From Pelomonas sp. Root1444 (GTDB taxonomy: Bacteria > Pseudomonadota > Gammaproteobacteria > Burkholderiales > Burkholderiaceae_C), in the NCBI RefSeq assembly GCF_001426885.1, contig NZ_LMFP01000028.1:895749-959748 (forward strand): a DNA stretch of 64,000 bases. The letters run 5' to 3'. Positions 10,134 through 17,671 of this stretch are shown here, one piece after another. Both the position numbers and the translations under genes were made by a program. The stretch's first letter is position 1, and the number at the start of each line of letters is the position of its first letter. The notes below the pieces were generated by a model. The model searched no databases. It was given only the letters and a program-made list of their open reading frames with translations, and was not told the DNA's origin.

Positions 10134-10141
10134 AGGTCGCC

Positions 10142-10645
10142 ATGAAAACGCAACGTATGATCGCCGTGAGCCTGCTGTTGGCTGCCGGCACGCCGCTCCG
10201 GGCCGCCGACCCGCGGGACAACGCCGCGCTGGCCGCCAAGGCCGAGGCCGTGTTCGGCAAGCAGCCCGGCCAAAGCTTCGATGCCCAGGCAGTCAAGCCG
10301 AGTGGGCTGGCACCGCGCACCGAGACCGTGACGGTGACGCTGGCCCCGGGCAAGGGCGCCGAGGTCCAGGCCGAACTGGACGCCGGCCAGGGCATGGTCT
10401 TCCAGTGGTCCGCGAGTGCCGACGTGGCCGTGGACCTGCACGGCGAGCGGCCCGGCTCCAAGGACGAGTACACCAGCTACGACATCGACGCCGGGCAGCG
10501 CCAGGGCGCCGGCACTTTCATCGCACCATTCGCTGGAACGCATGGCTGGTTCTGGAAGAACCGCAGCCAGCAGCCGGTCACGGTGACGGTCACCATCACG
10601 GGCTTCCAGAAGCGCCTGGTCCGGCACGGCGGGCAGCCTTCTTGA
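10142..10645 (+). CDS. Periplasmic protein of metal-efflux locus, related to 'transmembrane anchor protein' C-terminal domain
   Basis: 167 residues with a signal peptide (cleavage near LRAADP). The C-terminal half carries DEYTSYD and FAGTHGWFWKNRS followed by a VTVTVTITG strand. As I recall, this pattern appears in small proteins annotated 'transmembrane anchor protein' near metal-resistance genes in proteobacteria; here no membrane helix is seen apart from the signal. It lies about 100 bases after the RND pump on the same strand and is probably co-expressed. Function is unknown. Confidence 0.55.
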   Translation: MKTQRMIAVSLLLAAGTPLRAADPRDNAALAAKAEAVFGKQPGQSFDAQAVKPSGLAPRTETVTVTLAPGKGAEVQAELDAGQGMVFQWSASADVAVDLHGERPGSKDEYTSYDIDAGQRQGAGTFIAPFAGTHGWFWKNRSQQPVTVTVTITGFQKRLVRHGGQPS

Positions 10646-11014
10646 AGGAGCCCTACCAGCGCACCGCCATGGCGACGGGCACCACGCTCGCCACGGGCGC
10701 TCTCGTCATGTCACGGGCCTGCCCGGACGATTCACCCCTCGCGGACGAATTTCCCACGGCGGGCGCGGTTCAAGTGGCCCATGTGCGCTACCGCACCGAC
10801 AGGGATCTCGAATCGATCGATGCTGGGTTCGACCATTCGGCTGCTTGGTCGACCGCGCACGCCCGCCCTTCAACCGACCGGGCCGAGCACCGCAGCTGCA
10901 CAGGGCGGATCCAGTGAGACGCTTGCAATCATGTTTTTCGCGGGGGGAGGCGGGCACGCAGGCCGGCGCGCGGCGCGCCTGCCGAGGCCTACACTCCTCC
11001 GCTCTTCCGCTCTG
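10646..11014. other. Intergenic region without a recognised gene
   Basis: 369 bases between the metal-efflux locus and the KaiC operon. Open frames here are short or shadows. A GC-rich near-palindrome lies around 10959-10984 (AGGCCGGCGCGCGGCGCGCC). The promoter of the downstream operon should be here, but I cannot point to convincing -35/-10 boxes. Confidence 0.4.
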
Positions 11015-11458
11015 ATGCCCCCGTCCATGGATAGCCGAGAGAGCAGCCGATGCACGGCTCCTCTGGCCCAACGCGTGGCTGAGGACGCCGACTCCCGCGA
11101 GATTGCCGACGCGATCGTCGGCATGTGGTCGGACGTCACGTCCGCCCTGCAAGCGGTGGTCGGCCGCCGCGGCGTGGCGGCCTTGTTCAGGCGCACGCTG
11201 CACCTCACCGCCGCTCGCCATCCATGGCTCGCGCCGCTCAAGGTGGAGCGCGCCGACGCGACGGACGACACAGCCGACCTGGCCACGCTCTTCGCCGCAC
11301 AGCCGCCCGCCGTTGCCATGGAGGTCGGCAGCGAACTGTTCACGACCTTTCGCGAGCTGCTCACCACCCTGATCGGCGCGCGGCTGAGCGAACGCCTGCT
11401 GCAAGCCGCCTGGTCGCCCCCTTCGAGCGCTCCTCCGGAGCAGGACCCTAGCCCATGA
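11015..11458 (+). CDS. Unknown protein encoded with KaiC-like ATPase
   Basis: 147 residues from the ATG at 11015; a second in-frame ATG lies at 11027, and the much longer upstream extension has non-coding composition. Mostly alpha-helical by composition: a conserved-looking core (REIADAIVGMWSDVTSALQ ... RTLHLTAARHPWL) and a C-terminal amphipathic helix (FTTFRELLTTLIGARLSERLL). The stop overlaps the start of the KaiC-like gene by ATGA, so the two are translationally coupled and the products probably interact. No known domain is recognised. Confidence 0.6.
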   Translation: MPPSMDSRESSRCTAPLAQRVAEDADSREIADAIVGMWSDVTSALQAVVGRRGVAALFRRTLHLTAARHPWLAPLKVERADATDDTADLATLFAAQPPAVAMEVGSELFTTFRELLTTLIGARLSERLLQAAWSPPSSAPPEQDPSP

Positions 11459-12921
11459 CATCCAAAGTGAAGATCAACAGCCTGTCGACGGGCGTGCCCG
11501 GGCTGGACGACCTGCTGGGTGGCGGCCTGCCCGAGTTCTCGTTCAACCTCATCGCCGGCCAGCCGGGCTGCGGCAAGACGACGCTGGCGCACCAGCTCAT
11601 GTTCTCGCTGGCCACCGAGGCACGGCCGGCGCTGTACTTCACCGTGCTGGGCGAGCCGCCGCTGAAGATGCTGCGCTACCAGCAGCAGTTCGCCTTCTTC
11701 GACGCGGCGGCCGTGAACCGCAGCGTGCACTTCGTCAACCTCTGCGAGGAGGCGATGGCGGGCGACCTGGACCACGTGCTGGCGCGCATCACCGAGGAGG
11801 TCGCCCGGCACGAGCCTGCGCTGGTCTTCGTCGATTCGTTCCGCTCCGTCGTGCTGGCCACGGACGGCGGCGGCAACGCGCACAACCACCTGCAACGCTT
11901 CATGCAGCAGCTCGGCATGCTGATGACGAGCTGGCAGGCCACGACCTTCCTGATCGGCGAGTACTTCACCGACACGGACGCCAACCCGGTGTTCACCGTG
12001 GCCGACGGCCTGATCTGGATGCGCCAGAGCGTGCAGCGCAACTCCATGGTGCGCAAGATGGAGATCATGAAGATGCGCGGCCAGCCGTCGCTGCCGGGGC
12101 TGCACCCGTTCCGCATCAGCAGGGACGGGCTGCACATCTTCGTGCCGACGCCGGCCGCCGCGCCACCGGCCAAGGACGGAGGCAAGGTCCCGCGGGCCTC
12201 CATGGGTGTCCGAGGGCTGGACGAGATGATGGACGGCGGCCTGCCGCGCGGCTACTCGCTGCTGGTGGCGGGGCCGTCGGGCTCGGGCAAGAGCATCCTG
12301 GCCGCGGCCTTCCTGGACGCCGGTGTGCGCAATGGCGAGACCGGCGTGATCGCCGCGTTCGAGCGCCGGCCCAACCGCGTACACAGCAGCACGCTGGCGC
12401 AAGCCATTGCGGACGACCGCGTCGGCGTGGTCGAGAGCCATGCGGCCGACGTGTCCATCGAGGAGGTCATGCAGTTGCTCGTCGCCGAGATCCGCAGGCT
12501 CAGCGCCAGCCGCGTCGTCATCGACTCGCTGTCGGGCTTCGAGCTGGCGCTTGGGCCGTCCTTCAAGGAGGACTTCCGCGAGTCGCTGCTGCGGCTGGTG
12601 ATGTCGCTGACCGGGCTGGGCGTGACGGTGCTGATGACTTCCGAGCTGGAGGACCGTTACACCGACCTGCGCTTCAGCCCCTACGGCACGGCGTTCATGA
12701 CGGACGCCATCATCGTGCAGCGCTACATCGAGGTGCAAAGCCGGCTGCGGCGCGTGCTGGCCGTCGTGAAGGTGCGCGACAGCCGCCACTCCGACGAGTT
12801 GCGCGAATACCGCATCGGCGACGACGGCATCGAACTGGGCACGATGCTTGCCGAACAGGAAGGCTTGCTGGGCGGTCGCCCGGCGACACGCGCCCCGGCC
12901 TCTCCCGCCCGCGGCGGCTGA
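11455..12921 (+). CDS. Two-domain KaiC-like (RAD55/RecA family) ATPase
   Basis: 488 residues with two RecA-like KaiC domains. Walker A motifs are GQPGCGKTT (35-43) and GPSGSGKSI (about 273-281); Walker B strands are LVFVDSF and RVVIDSLSG. Each domain starts with the family signature (STGVPGLDDLLGGGLP and GVRGLDEMMDGGLP). The paired catalytic glutamates of KaiC are not both kept: the sites read VLGEPP and FERRP. No kaiA or kaiB is nearby, so this is one of the non-clock KaiC-like signalling ATPases. It is followed by a diguanylate cyclase gene 39 bases on, suggesting ATP-dependent control of c-di-GMP or stress signalling (inference). Confidence 0.85.
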   Translation: MTSKVKINSLSTGVPGLDDLLGGGLPEFSFNLIAGQPGCGKTTLAHQLMFSLATEARPALYFTVLGEPPLKMLRYQQQFAFFDAAAVNRSVHFVNLCEEAMAGDLDHVLARITEEVARHEPALVFVDSFRSVVLATDGGGNAHNHLQRFMQQLGMLMTSWQATTFLIGEYFTDTDANPVFTVADGLIWMRQSVQRNSMVRKMEIMKMRGQPSLPGLHPFRISRDGLHIFVPTPAAAPPAKDGGKVPRASMGVRGLDEMMDGGLPRGYSLLVAGPSGSGKSILAAAFLDAGVRNGETGVIAAFERRPNRVHSSTLAQAIADDRVGVVESHAADVSIEEVMQLLVAEIRRLSASRVVIDSLSGFELALGPSFKEDFRESLLRLVMSLTGLGVTVLMTSELEDRYTDLRFSPYGTAFMTDAIIVQRYIEVQSRLRRVLAVVKVRDSRHSDELREYRIGDDGIELGTMLAEQEGLLGGRPATRAPASPARGG

Positions 12922-12960
12922 GCCACGCTGCGAACGGCAGTCAACGAGCAGGGATGCTGT

Positions 12961-13731
12961 ATGGCCACGGCTTCCGAACCACGCGATGCGCGACAAGTGC
13001 AAGCGGAACTGGCCGCGTTGCGTGCCCAGACTGCGGCCGCGCGTGCGGAGCTGGCCCACGTGCTGGCCGACCTGGCCGAGGCCCAGCGGCAGCTCAGCGG
13101 CCACCACCTGCATCAGTTGCTCGAAGCGAACGAGCAACTGGTAGTGGATGCCATGCGGTCGCGCGACATGGCCGAATCCACCGCGCTGCTGGTGGCGGAA
13201 CTGACCCGCTCCAGTGAACTGGACGCGCTGACCAGCCTGCCCAACCGGCTGCTGCTGCTCGACCGCTTCTCGCAGAGCCTCACCCAGGCCAGGCGCAACG
13301 ACGGGCGGCTCGCCCTGCTCTTCATGGACCTGGACAGCTTCAAGCAGATCAACGACAAGCACGGCCACACGGTCGGCGACGAGGTGTTGCGCGCGGTCAG
13401 CCGGTGCCTGGTCGGCTGCGTGCGCCAGATCGACACGGTCTGCCGCCTGGGCGGCGACGAGTTCATCGTGCTGCTGCCGGAGATCGCCGACGCGGCCAAC
13501 CCCGGGCTGGTGGCGCAAAAGCTGATGGACGCGTTGAGCCAGATCGCTGACGCGGGCGGCAAGCCCGTGCGCGTCGCCGCCAGCATCGGTATCGCCGTGT
13601 ATCCCGACGACGCGGACAACGTCGAGCAGTTGGTCGACTGCGCCGACCAGGCCATGTACCGCAGCAAACGCGCAGGCGGAGGCTGCTACAGCTTCTTCGC
13701 GTTGCATCAGACCGGGCCCGAGCACGGCTGA
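12961..13731 (+). CDS. Diguanylate cyclase (GGDEF domain) with N-terminal coiled coil
   Basis: 256 residues. The N-terminal ~75 residues are a Gln/Glu/Ala-rich coiled coil, without signal peptide or membrane segment. The GGDEF domain runs from DALTSLPNR (about 90) to the end. The active motif GGDEF is intact (164-168), and an inhibitory-site RQID (155-158) lies exactly five residues before it, so product feedback is expected. It should make cyclic di-GMP from two GTP in the cytoplasm. The coiled coil may dimerise it or dock to the co-encoded KaiC-like ATPase. No EAL domain is present. Confidence 0.9.
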   Translation: MATASEPRDARQVQAELAALRAQTAAARAELAHVLADLAEAQRQLSGHHLHQLLEANEQLVVDAMRSRDMAESTALLVAELTRSSELDALTSLPNRLLLLDRFSQSLTQARRNDGRLALLFMDLDSFKQINDKHGHTVGDEVLRAVSRCLVGCVRQIDTVCRLGGDEFIVLLPEIADAANPGLVAQKLMDALSQIADAGGKPVRVAASIGIAVYPDDADNVEQLVDCADQAMYRSKRAGGGCYSFFALHQTGPEHG

Positions 13732-13753
13732 GCACGCGGGGCACCGGCAAGCA

Positions 13754-13786
13754 CGGCGAAAGCCGCCGCCGCGGTCGGCCGTTTTT
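13754..13786 (+). terminator. Possible terminator after the KaiC/GGDEF operon
   Basis: A CGGC-GAAA-GCCG hairpin with a GNRA loop (13754-13765) is followed by further GC-rich sequence and a run of five T (13782-13786), about 25 bases after the GGDEF stop. The spacing between stem and T run is longer than ideal. Confidence 0.35.
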
Positions 13787-13935
13787 GCCGGTTGCTGCTG
13801 GGGCCCAAGGGGCGATGCGCCCTCGCGAATGGCCCCTCACGCCAGGCGCACCGGGGCTTTACACGTCAGGCATGCAAGCGGGTACCCGCATTGCCTCGTG
13901 ACCTTCACCGGATAACCGGCATATGAAAGTTCGAC

Positions 13936-14040
13936 ATGAACAGCAATCCATCGCAAGACCAGGGCCAGCAACAGCGGCAGTCCGGACAGGGTGACACCCT
14001 GGAAACGCCGGGCCAGCAGCACGCCGACGACGCCAACTGA
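13936..14040 (+). CDS. Small Gln-rich hydrophilic protein (34 aa)
   Basis: An ATG with GAAAG about 8 bases upstream opens 34 codons (starts MNSNPSQDQGQQQRQSGQ, ends QQHADDAN). It is very hydrophilic with no Cys, Trp or Phe, resembling the disordered mini-proteins found in stress-gene clusters. It lies 95 bases before a hemerythrin-like gene on the same strand. It could be a non-coding accident; composition and the plausible ribosome site make it worth listing. The rest of 13787-14135 holds nothing else that I recognise. Confidence 0.4.
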   Translation: MNSNPSQDQGQQQRQSGQGDTLETPGQQHADDAN

Positions 14041-14135
14041 CCGTATACCGGCGGGCCAACGCGGCCAACGCCCATCCACCGCAACCGCGAAGCACCTCGC
14101 AACGGCCCGGCAACCGCCGGGCGAAGGACAACACC

Positions 14136-14627
14136 ATGGCCAACACCCCCAAGACCACCGCGTCAACCGACGCCATCCAACTGCTGACCGCCGACCACAA
14201 GGAGGTCAAGGCGCTGTTCAAGGCCTATGAGCAACTGGTCGAAGCCGAGGGCGACGACGAAGAGAAGCAGCAGCTCGCGCTGGAGATCTGCACCAAGCTC
14301 ACCGTGCACGCCACCGTCGAGGAAGAGCTGTTCTACCCCGCCGCGCGCGACGTGCTGGAGGATGACGAGGACCTCGTCGACGAGGCCGACGTGGAGCACG
14401 CCTGCGCCAAGGATTTGATGGCGCAGATCATGCAATCCGCTCCCGAAGACCCGCTGTACGACGCCAAGGTGAAAGTGCTGGGCGAGTACATCGACCATCA
14501 CGTCAAGGAAGAAGAAGGCGAAATGTTCCCGAAGATCAAGAAGAGCGACCTCGACGTCGAAGCGCTCGGCGAGGAGATGGCCCAGCGCAAGGAAGAGCTG
14601 CTGGCCGAGATGGAAGAAGCGCAATGA
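14136..14627 (+). CDS. Hemerythrin HHE cation-binding domain protein
   Basis: 163 residues, cytoplasmic, strongly acidic. It follows the HHE pattern: LLTADHKEVKALF (first His-containing helix), LTVHATVEEELFYPA (H..E pair), an EHACAKDLMAQI helix and YIDHHVKEEEGEMFPK (HH..E..E). Such four-helix bundles bind a di-iron centre and are linked to oxygen, nitric oxide or oxidative-stress responses. The C-terminal AQRKEELLAEMEEAQ tail is a charged helix. It is in a block of stress and envelope genes (PRC-barrel, fasciclin, Crp/Fnr), consistent with a general stress role. Confidence 0.85.
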   Translation: MANTPKTTASTDAIQLLTADHKEVKALFKAYEQLVEAEGDDEEKQQLALEICTKLTVHATVEEELFYPAARDVLEDDEDLVDEADVEHACAKDLMAQIMQSAPEDPLYDAKVKVLGEYIDHHVKEEEGEMFPKIKKSDLDVEALGEEMAQRKEELLAEMEEAQ

Positions 14628-14721
14628 ACTGATCGCGCTTGACCTGCTCTTGGACGTGCGCAACCGCACCGACGCAAGCGGAGGGCCGCGTCACCATCCG
14701 CCTGCATCCCAGGAGCCTTGT

Positions 14722-15474
14722 ATGTTCACCAGCGTCAGCCAAGCCGTCACCGCCCGCGTGAAGGCGGTGGACGGCGACATCGGCCCCGTCGAGGACCTGC
14801 TGTTCGACGACCGGCGCTGGGTCATCCGCTACCTGGTGGTGGATGCCGGCACGTGGCTGGCAGAACGCGATGTGTTGATCTCGCCCTACTCGATCAAGCA
14901 GCCCTTGCGGCGGGACCGCGTGATCGACATCGCGCTGACGCGCCGGCTGGTGCGCACCAGCCCTGCGCTGGACATCGGCCAGCCGCTCTCGCGGCAGCAG
15001 GAGGATGAGTTCCAGCGCCACTACCACTACCCCGCCTACTGGGACGGCGGCGGGCTGTGGGCGCTGGGCGCCACGCCGTATCCGTCGGTTGCACCGCCGC
15101 CCAATGCCGATCGAGGTGCCGGCGGCGCATACCCTGCGGACATGCGGTTGCGCAGCAGCGGGCAGATGGACGGCTTCGAGGTGCAGGCCGTCGACCAACG
15201 CATCGGCGAGGTGGCGGACCTGATCTTCGACGATGAGAGCTGGGCGATCCGCTACCTCGTCGTCCACACGCAAAGCTGGTGGCCGGGCGGGCGCAAGGTG
15301 CTGGTCGGCCTGCCCTGGGTCGACCGCATCGACTGGGCCGCGCAGCAGATCCACGTGACGCTGACACGCGAGCAGGTCAAGTGCAGCCCGGTCTACCAGG
15401 ATGCCGCCTCCATCCACCGCGACTGCGAGGTGGTGTTGCACGCCAATTGCCAGCGCCCGGGCTGCTGGGCTTGA
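14722..15474 (+). CDS. Protein with two PRC-barrel domains
   Basis: 250 residues from the ATG preceded by AGGAG (14711-14715); the longer upstream frame is rejected. Two similar halves each carry the PRC-barrel core: GDIGPVEDLLFDDRRWVIRYLVVD (about 15-38) and IGEVADLIFDDESWAIRYLVV (about 160-180), each followed by VLxSPxxI/VLVGLPWVDRID-type strands. A Pro/Gly-rich linker separates them. No signal peptide. PRC-barrel proteins of this kind are common stress-associated proteins in Burkholderiales and rhizobia; the molecular role is unknown. Confidence 0.8.
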   Translation: MFTSVSQAVTARVKAVDGDIGPVEDLLFDDRRWVIRYLVVDAGTWLAERDVLISPYSIKQPLRRDRVIDIALTRRLVRTSPALDIGQPLSRQQEDEFQRHYHYPAYWDGGGLWALGATPYPSVAPPPNADRGAGGAYPADMRLRSSGQMDGFEVQAVDQRIGEVADLIFDDESWAIRYLVVHTQSWWPGGRKVLVGLPWVDRIDWAAQQIHVTLTREQVKCSPVYQDAASIHRDCEVVLHANCQRPGCWA

Positions 15475-15497
15475 AGAACACGTCCACGAAAGCGCAC

Positions 15498-15995
15498 ATG
15501 ACCTCCGCCTACCTCGCCGCCACCACCTCCGTGACGCCCGGCACCCCGCCGCCGGGCCAGGCAGCGGCGGCACCCAGCCGCACGCTGATGCAGACGCTCC
15601 ATGGCGCCGGCCACTTCAACGACCTCATTGCGGCCATCAAGGCGACCGGCCTGGCCAGCCCCTTCCATGCGGCAGGGCCTCACACGGTGTTCGCGCCCAA
15701 CGACCTCGCCTTCGGCAAGCTCGCCGAGGCGCTGCGGGCCGACCTGTTCAAGCCCGAAGGCAAGGCCAGGCTGACCGCCATCTTGAGGCTGCACCTGGTG
15801 CCCCGGCGCGTCAGGGCAGCCGCGCCGGGCGAAGAGCCGGCCACCTTCAAGTCGCTGCAGGGCGAGGACCTGGTCATGCACAGCGCGCACGGCCCGCGGG
15901 TGAACGCGGTGTGCATCGTCCAGCCCGACGTCCAGGCCGCCAACGGCGTGATCCACGTCATCGACACGGTGCTCATGCCGATCCAGGGCGGCTGA
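15498..15995 (+). CDS. Fasciclin (FAS1) domain protein
   Basis: 165 residues from the ATG at 15498; the upstream extension overlaps the PRC-barrel gene and reads as shadow. After a Pro/Ala-rich lead there is one FAS1 domain: TLMQTLHGAGHFNDLIAAIK, then PHTVFAPNDLAFGKL (H1 box) and NGVIHVIDTVLMP (H2 box). FAS1 domains mediate adhesion and are usually exported, but no clear signal peptide is visible. Start choice and localisation are therefore uncertain. Confidence 0.75.
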   Translation: MTSAYLAATTSVTPGTPPPGQAAAAPSRTLMQTLHGAGHFNDLIAAIKATGLASPFHAAGPHTVFAPNDLAFGKLAEALRADLFKPEGKARLTAILRLHLVPRRVRAAAPGEEPATFKSLQGEDLVMHSAHGPRVNAVCIVQPDVQAANGVIHVIDTVLMPIQGG

Positions 15996-16007
15996 CCGGA
16001 GATCGCC

Positions 16008-16733
16008 TCAGCGCGCTTCGCCGCCCTCGTCGAAGGCATGTGGCGCAAACTGCATGCCCAGCCGGTAGCTCGCGCGGTCCTGCGCGTAGCAGGCGCAGGC
16101 CGCCGCTTCCAGGCCGCTGCGGTCGCTGACCGTCACCCAGCCGCGGTGATAGTGGATCAGGCCGGCGGCTTGCAGGCTGCCCGCCGCCACCGTGACGCCG
16201 ACACGCCGCACGCCCAGCAGGTGCGCCATCGTTTCCTGCGTGACGGCAAAGCCATTGCCCGCGGCCCGGTCCTGCCCCATCAGCAACCAGCGTGCGAGCC
16301 GTTCTTGCAGCGCGTGGAAGTGCAGGCAGGCCGCGGCCGTGGCCGCCTGGCGCAACTGCACCAGCACATAGCGCATCAGCAGGCGTCGCAGCCCCGCGCC
16401 ACCGGCCGGTTCATGCCGCAGCACCTCGGCCGGCATGCTCCATGCCTGGCCGTCCTGCTGCACGACCACCGTCACCGGGCTGGCGGGCATGCCCAACGCC
16501 ACTTGCGCGCCCAGCACGCCTTCGCTGCCCACCATGCCGACCTGCAGCAACGGGTGGGCGTCCAGCGGCGTCAAGAGAGCCAGGCAGCCCCGCACCGGGA
16601 ACAGCAGCGCGCGCATCGGCGCATCCTGCAGCGCGATCTGCTCGCCGCTGCGCAAGGCCACCGGGTTGCACCGCTTCAACAGCCGCCGCTGCTCGACCGC
16701 AGGCAGGTGGGCTAGCAGGTGGTTGACGGTCAT
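16008..16733 (-). CDS. Crp/Fnr-family transcriptional regulator
   Basis: 241 residues from the ATG (MTVNHLLAHLP); a GTG 18 bases further up is possible. The N-terminal cyclic-nucleotide-type beta roll is followed by a dimerisation helix and a winged HTH (VTQETMAHLLGVRRVGVTVAAG, then IHYHRGWVTV). Fnr iron-sulfur cysteines are absent, though several Cys occur late (EAAACACYAQD). It is a paralogue of the next gene, arranged in tandem on the same strand. It ends 13 bases from the convergent fasciclin gene. Effector and targets are unknown. Confidence 0.82.
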   Translation of the reverse strand: MTVNHLLAHLPAVEQRRLLKRCNPVALRSGEQIALQDAPMRALLFPVRGCLALLTPLDAHPLLQVGMVGSEGVLGAQVALGMPASPVTVVVQQDGQAWSMPAEVLRHEPAGGAGLRRLLMRYVLVQLRQAATAAACLHFHALQERLARWLLMGQDRAAGNGFAVTQETMAHLLGVRRVGVTVAAGSLQAAGLIHYHRGWVTVSDRSGLEAAACACYAQDRASYRLGMQFAPHAFDEGGEAR

Positions 16734-16790
16734 GCGCCAGTCTGGGAGCACCCCGCCGGCAGCGCTGTGCGCTAACGAACCCTGGCAGCG

Positions 16791-17531
16791 TCAATGCGCG
16801 TGCGGCAGCGGCAACGGGCGATTTAGCAGCCGGTCGTACTCGTCCTTGACGACGCCATAGCACTCGCAGCTGCGCTTCTCGAGCCCGGCGCGGTCGATGA
16901 CGGTGATGTGCCCGCGCGCGTAGTCGATCAGGCCGAGCTTCTGCAGCTTGAGCGCCGCCTCGGTGACGCCTTCGCGCCGCACCCCGAGCATGTTGGCGAT
17001 CAGCTCCTGCGTCATCACCAGCTCGTCGCCGCTGATGCGGTCCAGGCTCAGCAACAGCCAGCGGCACAGCTGCTGCTCCAGCAGGTGGTGGCGGTTGCAG
17101 ACGGCCGTCTGCGACATCTGGGTCAGCAGCGCCTGGGTGTAGCGCAGCAGCAGGTGCATGCCCACCCCATAGCGGTTGAACTCGGCCTTGATGGCGGCGG
17201 CGCTGAGCCGGAAGCACCCGCCCGCGCTCTGCACGACCGCGCGGCTGGGTGTCGTTTCACCGCCCATGAACAGCGACACGCCGACGACGCCCTCGTAGCC
17301 CACCACCGCGATCTCGGCCGATCCGCCGTCCTCCAGCACATAGAGCAACGACACGATGGCCGTGGTGGGGAAGTACACATGGCTTTGCGGCCGGCCGGAT
17401 TCGTACAGCACCTGCCCCAGCTGCAGCGGCGCGCTCTCGAGCTGGCCGGCCCAGCGCGCCCATTCGTCCGCCGGCAAGGCCGCCAGCAGGCGGTTGCTGC
17501 GGGGTGATTGGGCATCGGTCGGTGCGGGCAT
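16791..17531 (-). CDS. Crp/Fnr-family transcriptional regulator (tandem paralogue)
   Basis: 246 residues. The cNMP-like domain contains SHVYFPTTAIVSLLYVLEDG and VGYEGVVGVSLFMGG; the C-terminal winged helix reads MTQELIANMLGVRREGVTEAA and IDYARGHITVIDRAGLE. A terminal CECYGVVKDEYDRLL matches the CxCY tail of the neighbouring paralogue. This subtype is frequent in Burkholderiales genomes. The two genes are separated by 57 bases and are likely co-transcribed. No canonical FNR box was found in the upstream region 17532-17671. Confidence 0.82.
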   Translation of the reverse strand: MPAPTDAQSPRSNRLLAALPADEWARWAGQLESAPLQLGQVLYESGRPQSHVYFPTTAIVSLLYVLEDGGSAEIAVVGYEGVVGVSLFMGGETTPSRAVVQSAGGCFRLSAAAIKAEFNRYGVGMHLLLRYTQALLTQMSQTAVCNRHHLLEQQLCRWLLLSLDRISGDELVMTQELIANMLGVRREGVTEAALKLQKLGLIDYARGHITVIDRAGLEKRSCECYGVVKDEYDRLLNRPLPLPHAH

Positions 17532-17671
17532 CGGTCCCTTGCGTGGCTGAGCGAAAGGGCCACTCTAGCCACGGCACGCCGGCCCGTGTGTTCGATAGCG
17601 CACATAAGCTGTTACACGGCGCAAACAGCGCCCTGCCCGCCCGGCAATCGGTCAGCGGCGCCGGGCGCGGG

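Noticed and set aside
10870-13725. Antisense frame of 951 codons across the KaiC/GGDEF operon
   Set aside because: It lies opposite three well-supported genes and shows the low-complexity composition of a mirror frame.
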